Program-made: the position numbers and the translations under genes | In this document: one piece after another, positions 29,507 through 29,867 of the stretch | How positions within the stretch are numbered: the stretch's first letter is position 1 | Layout of the letters: each line of letters starts with the position of its first letter | From: Folioceros fuciformis | Taxonomy: Eukaryota > Anthocerotophyta > Anthocerotopsida > Anthocerotales | Direction of reading: 5' to 3' | Assembly (NCBI GenBank): GCA_049999805.1 | Contig: JBNGIO010005894.1 | Span: 77,592-107,458 of the forward strand | DNA: 29,867 nt | The notes under the pieces: generated by a model | Told to the model about the DNA's origin: nothing | Database searches by the model: none | The model's input: the letters and a program-made list of their open reading frames with translations, nothing else

Positions 29507-29867
29507 ATGCTTCAGATCAAGAATTTTATCTTCTATTGCCTTACGAATGAAATGCTGCTTTACATCTATATGCCTTGTTCGAGAATGTGCCACAGGATTC
29601 TTAGCAATGGCTCTCGCCAACTGATTATCGCACCAGATACACAAGGGTACTTTCTGCTCATATCCAAATGTGCCCAGCAGGGACCTCATATGCATTACCT
29701 CTTGAGCTGCAGAAGTAACAGCAGAATATTCGGCCTCTGTCGATGATAGGGCAACGACTGACGGCTTCTTGGATGACCTACTCACCAGGTTTCCACTTGC
29801 TTAACACAAAACGCCGAGATTGATCTTCTTGTGTCCTTATCTGATGCCCAATCTGAATTTGCATAAC
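29507..29867 (-). pseudogene. RNase H of a different copia family, running off the right edge
   Basis: On the minus strand: YANSDWASDKDTRRSISAF, a frame break, then VALSSTEAEYSAVTSAAQEV, CDNQLARAIAKNPVAHSRTR and HIDVKQHFIRKAIEDK. The Asp, Glu and Asp positions of copia RNase H are recognisable. It differs from the RNase H of the A/B family in the nested element, so it is another family. It is interrupted by element B sequence on the left. Confidence 0.88.

Noticed and set aside
1-29867. A new multi-gene defence or biosynthetic system
   Set aside because: The six host genes belong to unrelated housekeeping or signalling families and the rest is decayed transposon DNA; nothing links them as a system.

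Overview
This is nuclear DNA of a land plant or close streptophyte relative. A Whirly gene with a plastid-type leader, spliceosomal introns of about 75-195 bp with GT-AG (once GC-AG) borders, a plastid-type cis-prenyltransferase and Ty1/copia elements primed by initiator Met-tRNA all point that way. Species and chromosome cannot be named. The unusual PEBP protein and the intron sizes would fit a non-seed plant, but that is only a guess.

The left 12 kb is a compact gene island with six genes. In order: a CIR-type nuclear protein (-, 269-2614); a CENP-S/MHF1 histone-fold protein (-, four exons, 2933-3566); a Whirly single-stranded-DNA-binding protein (+, eight exons, 3719-5350); a PEBP-family protein (+, three exons, 6867-7652); a SAP30BP/HCNGP-domain protein (-, 8437-9777); and a cis-prenyltransferase (+, six exons, 10242-11989). 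MHF1/Whirly and SAP30BP/cis-prenyltransferase are head-to-head pairs with 152 and 464 bp between start codons. I derived the multi-exon models by joining phase-compatible splice sites and comparing with known family length and motifs; all close to intact reading frames (130, 259, 191 and 410 aa).

From 12 to 14.1 kb there is unassigned repeat-rich DNA, including a 10-N assembly gap inside what looks like a false 72-bp duplication and a 35-bp tandem array.

From 14.1 kb to the right edge the window is a graveyard of LTR retrotransposons. Copia element A (14099 to about 20109) has a 271-bp AT-rich LTR, a GC-rich leader, and broken gag and pol. It contains a second, opposite-strand, internally deleted member of the same family (17921-19323), bounded by a 5-bp target duplication. 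Its gag holds an inverted leader-plus-integrase piece, and its integrase holds a 241-bp foreign insert. Next come a chimeric fragment of another LTR element (C), a degenerate minisatellite interrupted by a Helitron-like piece, a minus-strand copia tail, and a Ty3/gypsy integrase with an unassigned downstream ORF. Element B (26047 to about 29506), a second plus-strand copy of the A family, ends where the RNase H of another copia family begins on the minus strand. No coding region in these elements is intact.

I see no novel multi-gene system. The most useful leads are the MHF1/Whirly shared promoter, the atypical PEBP protein, the nested deletion derivatives of the copia family, and the Helitron-like terminus.
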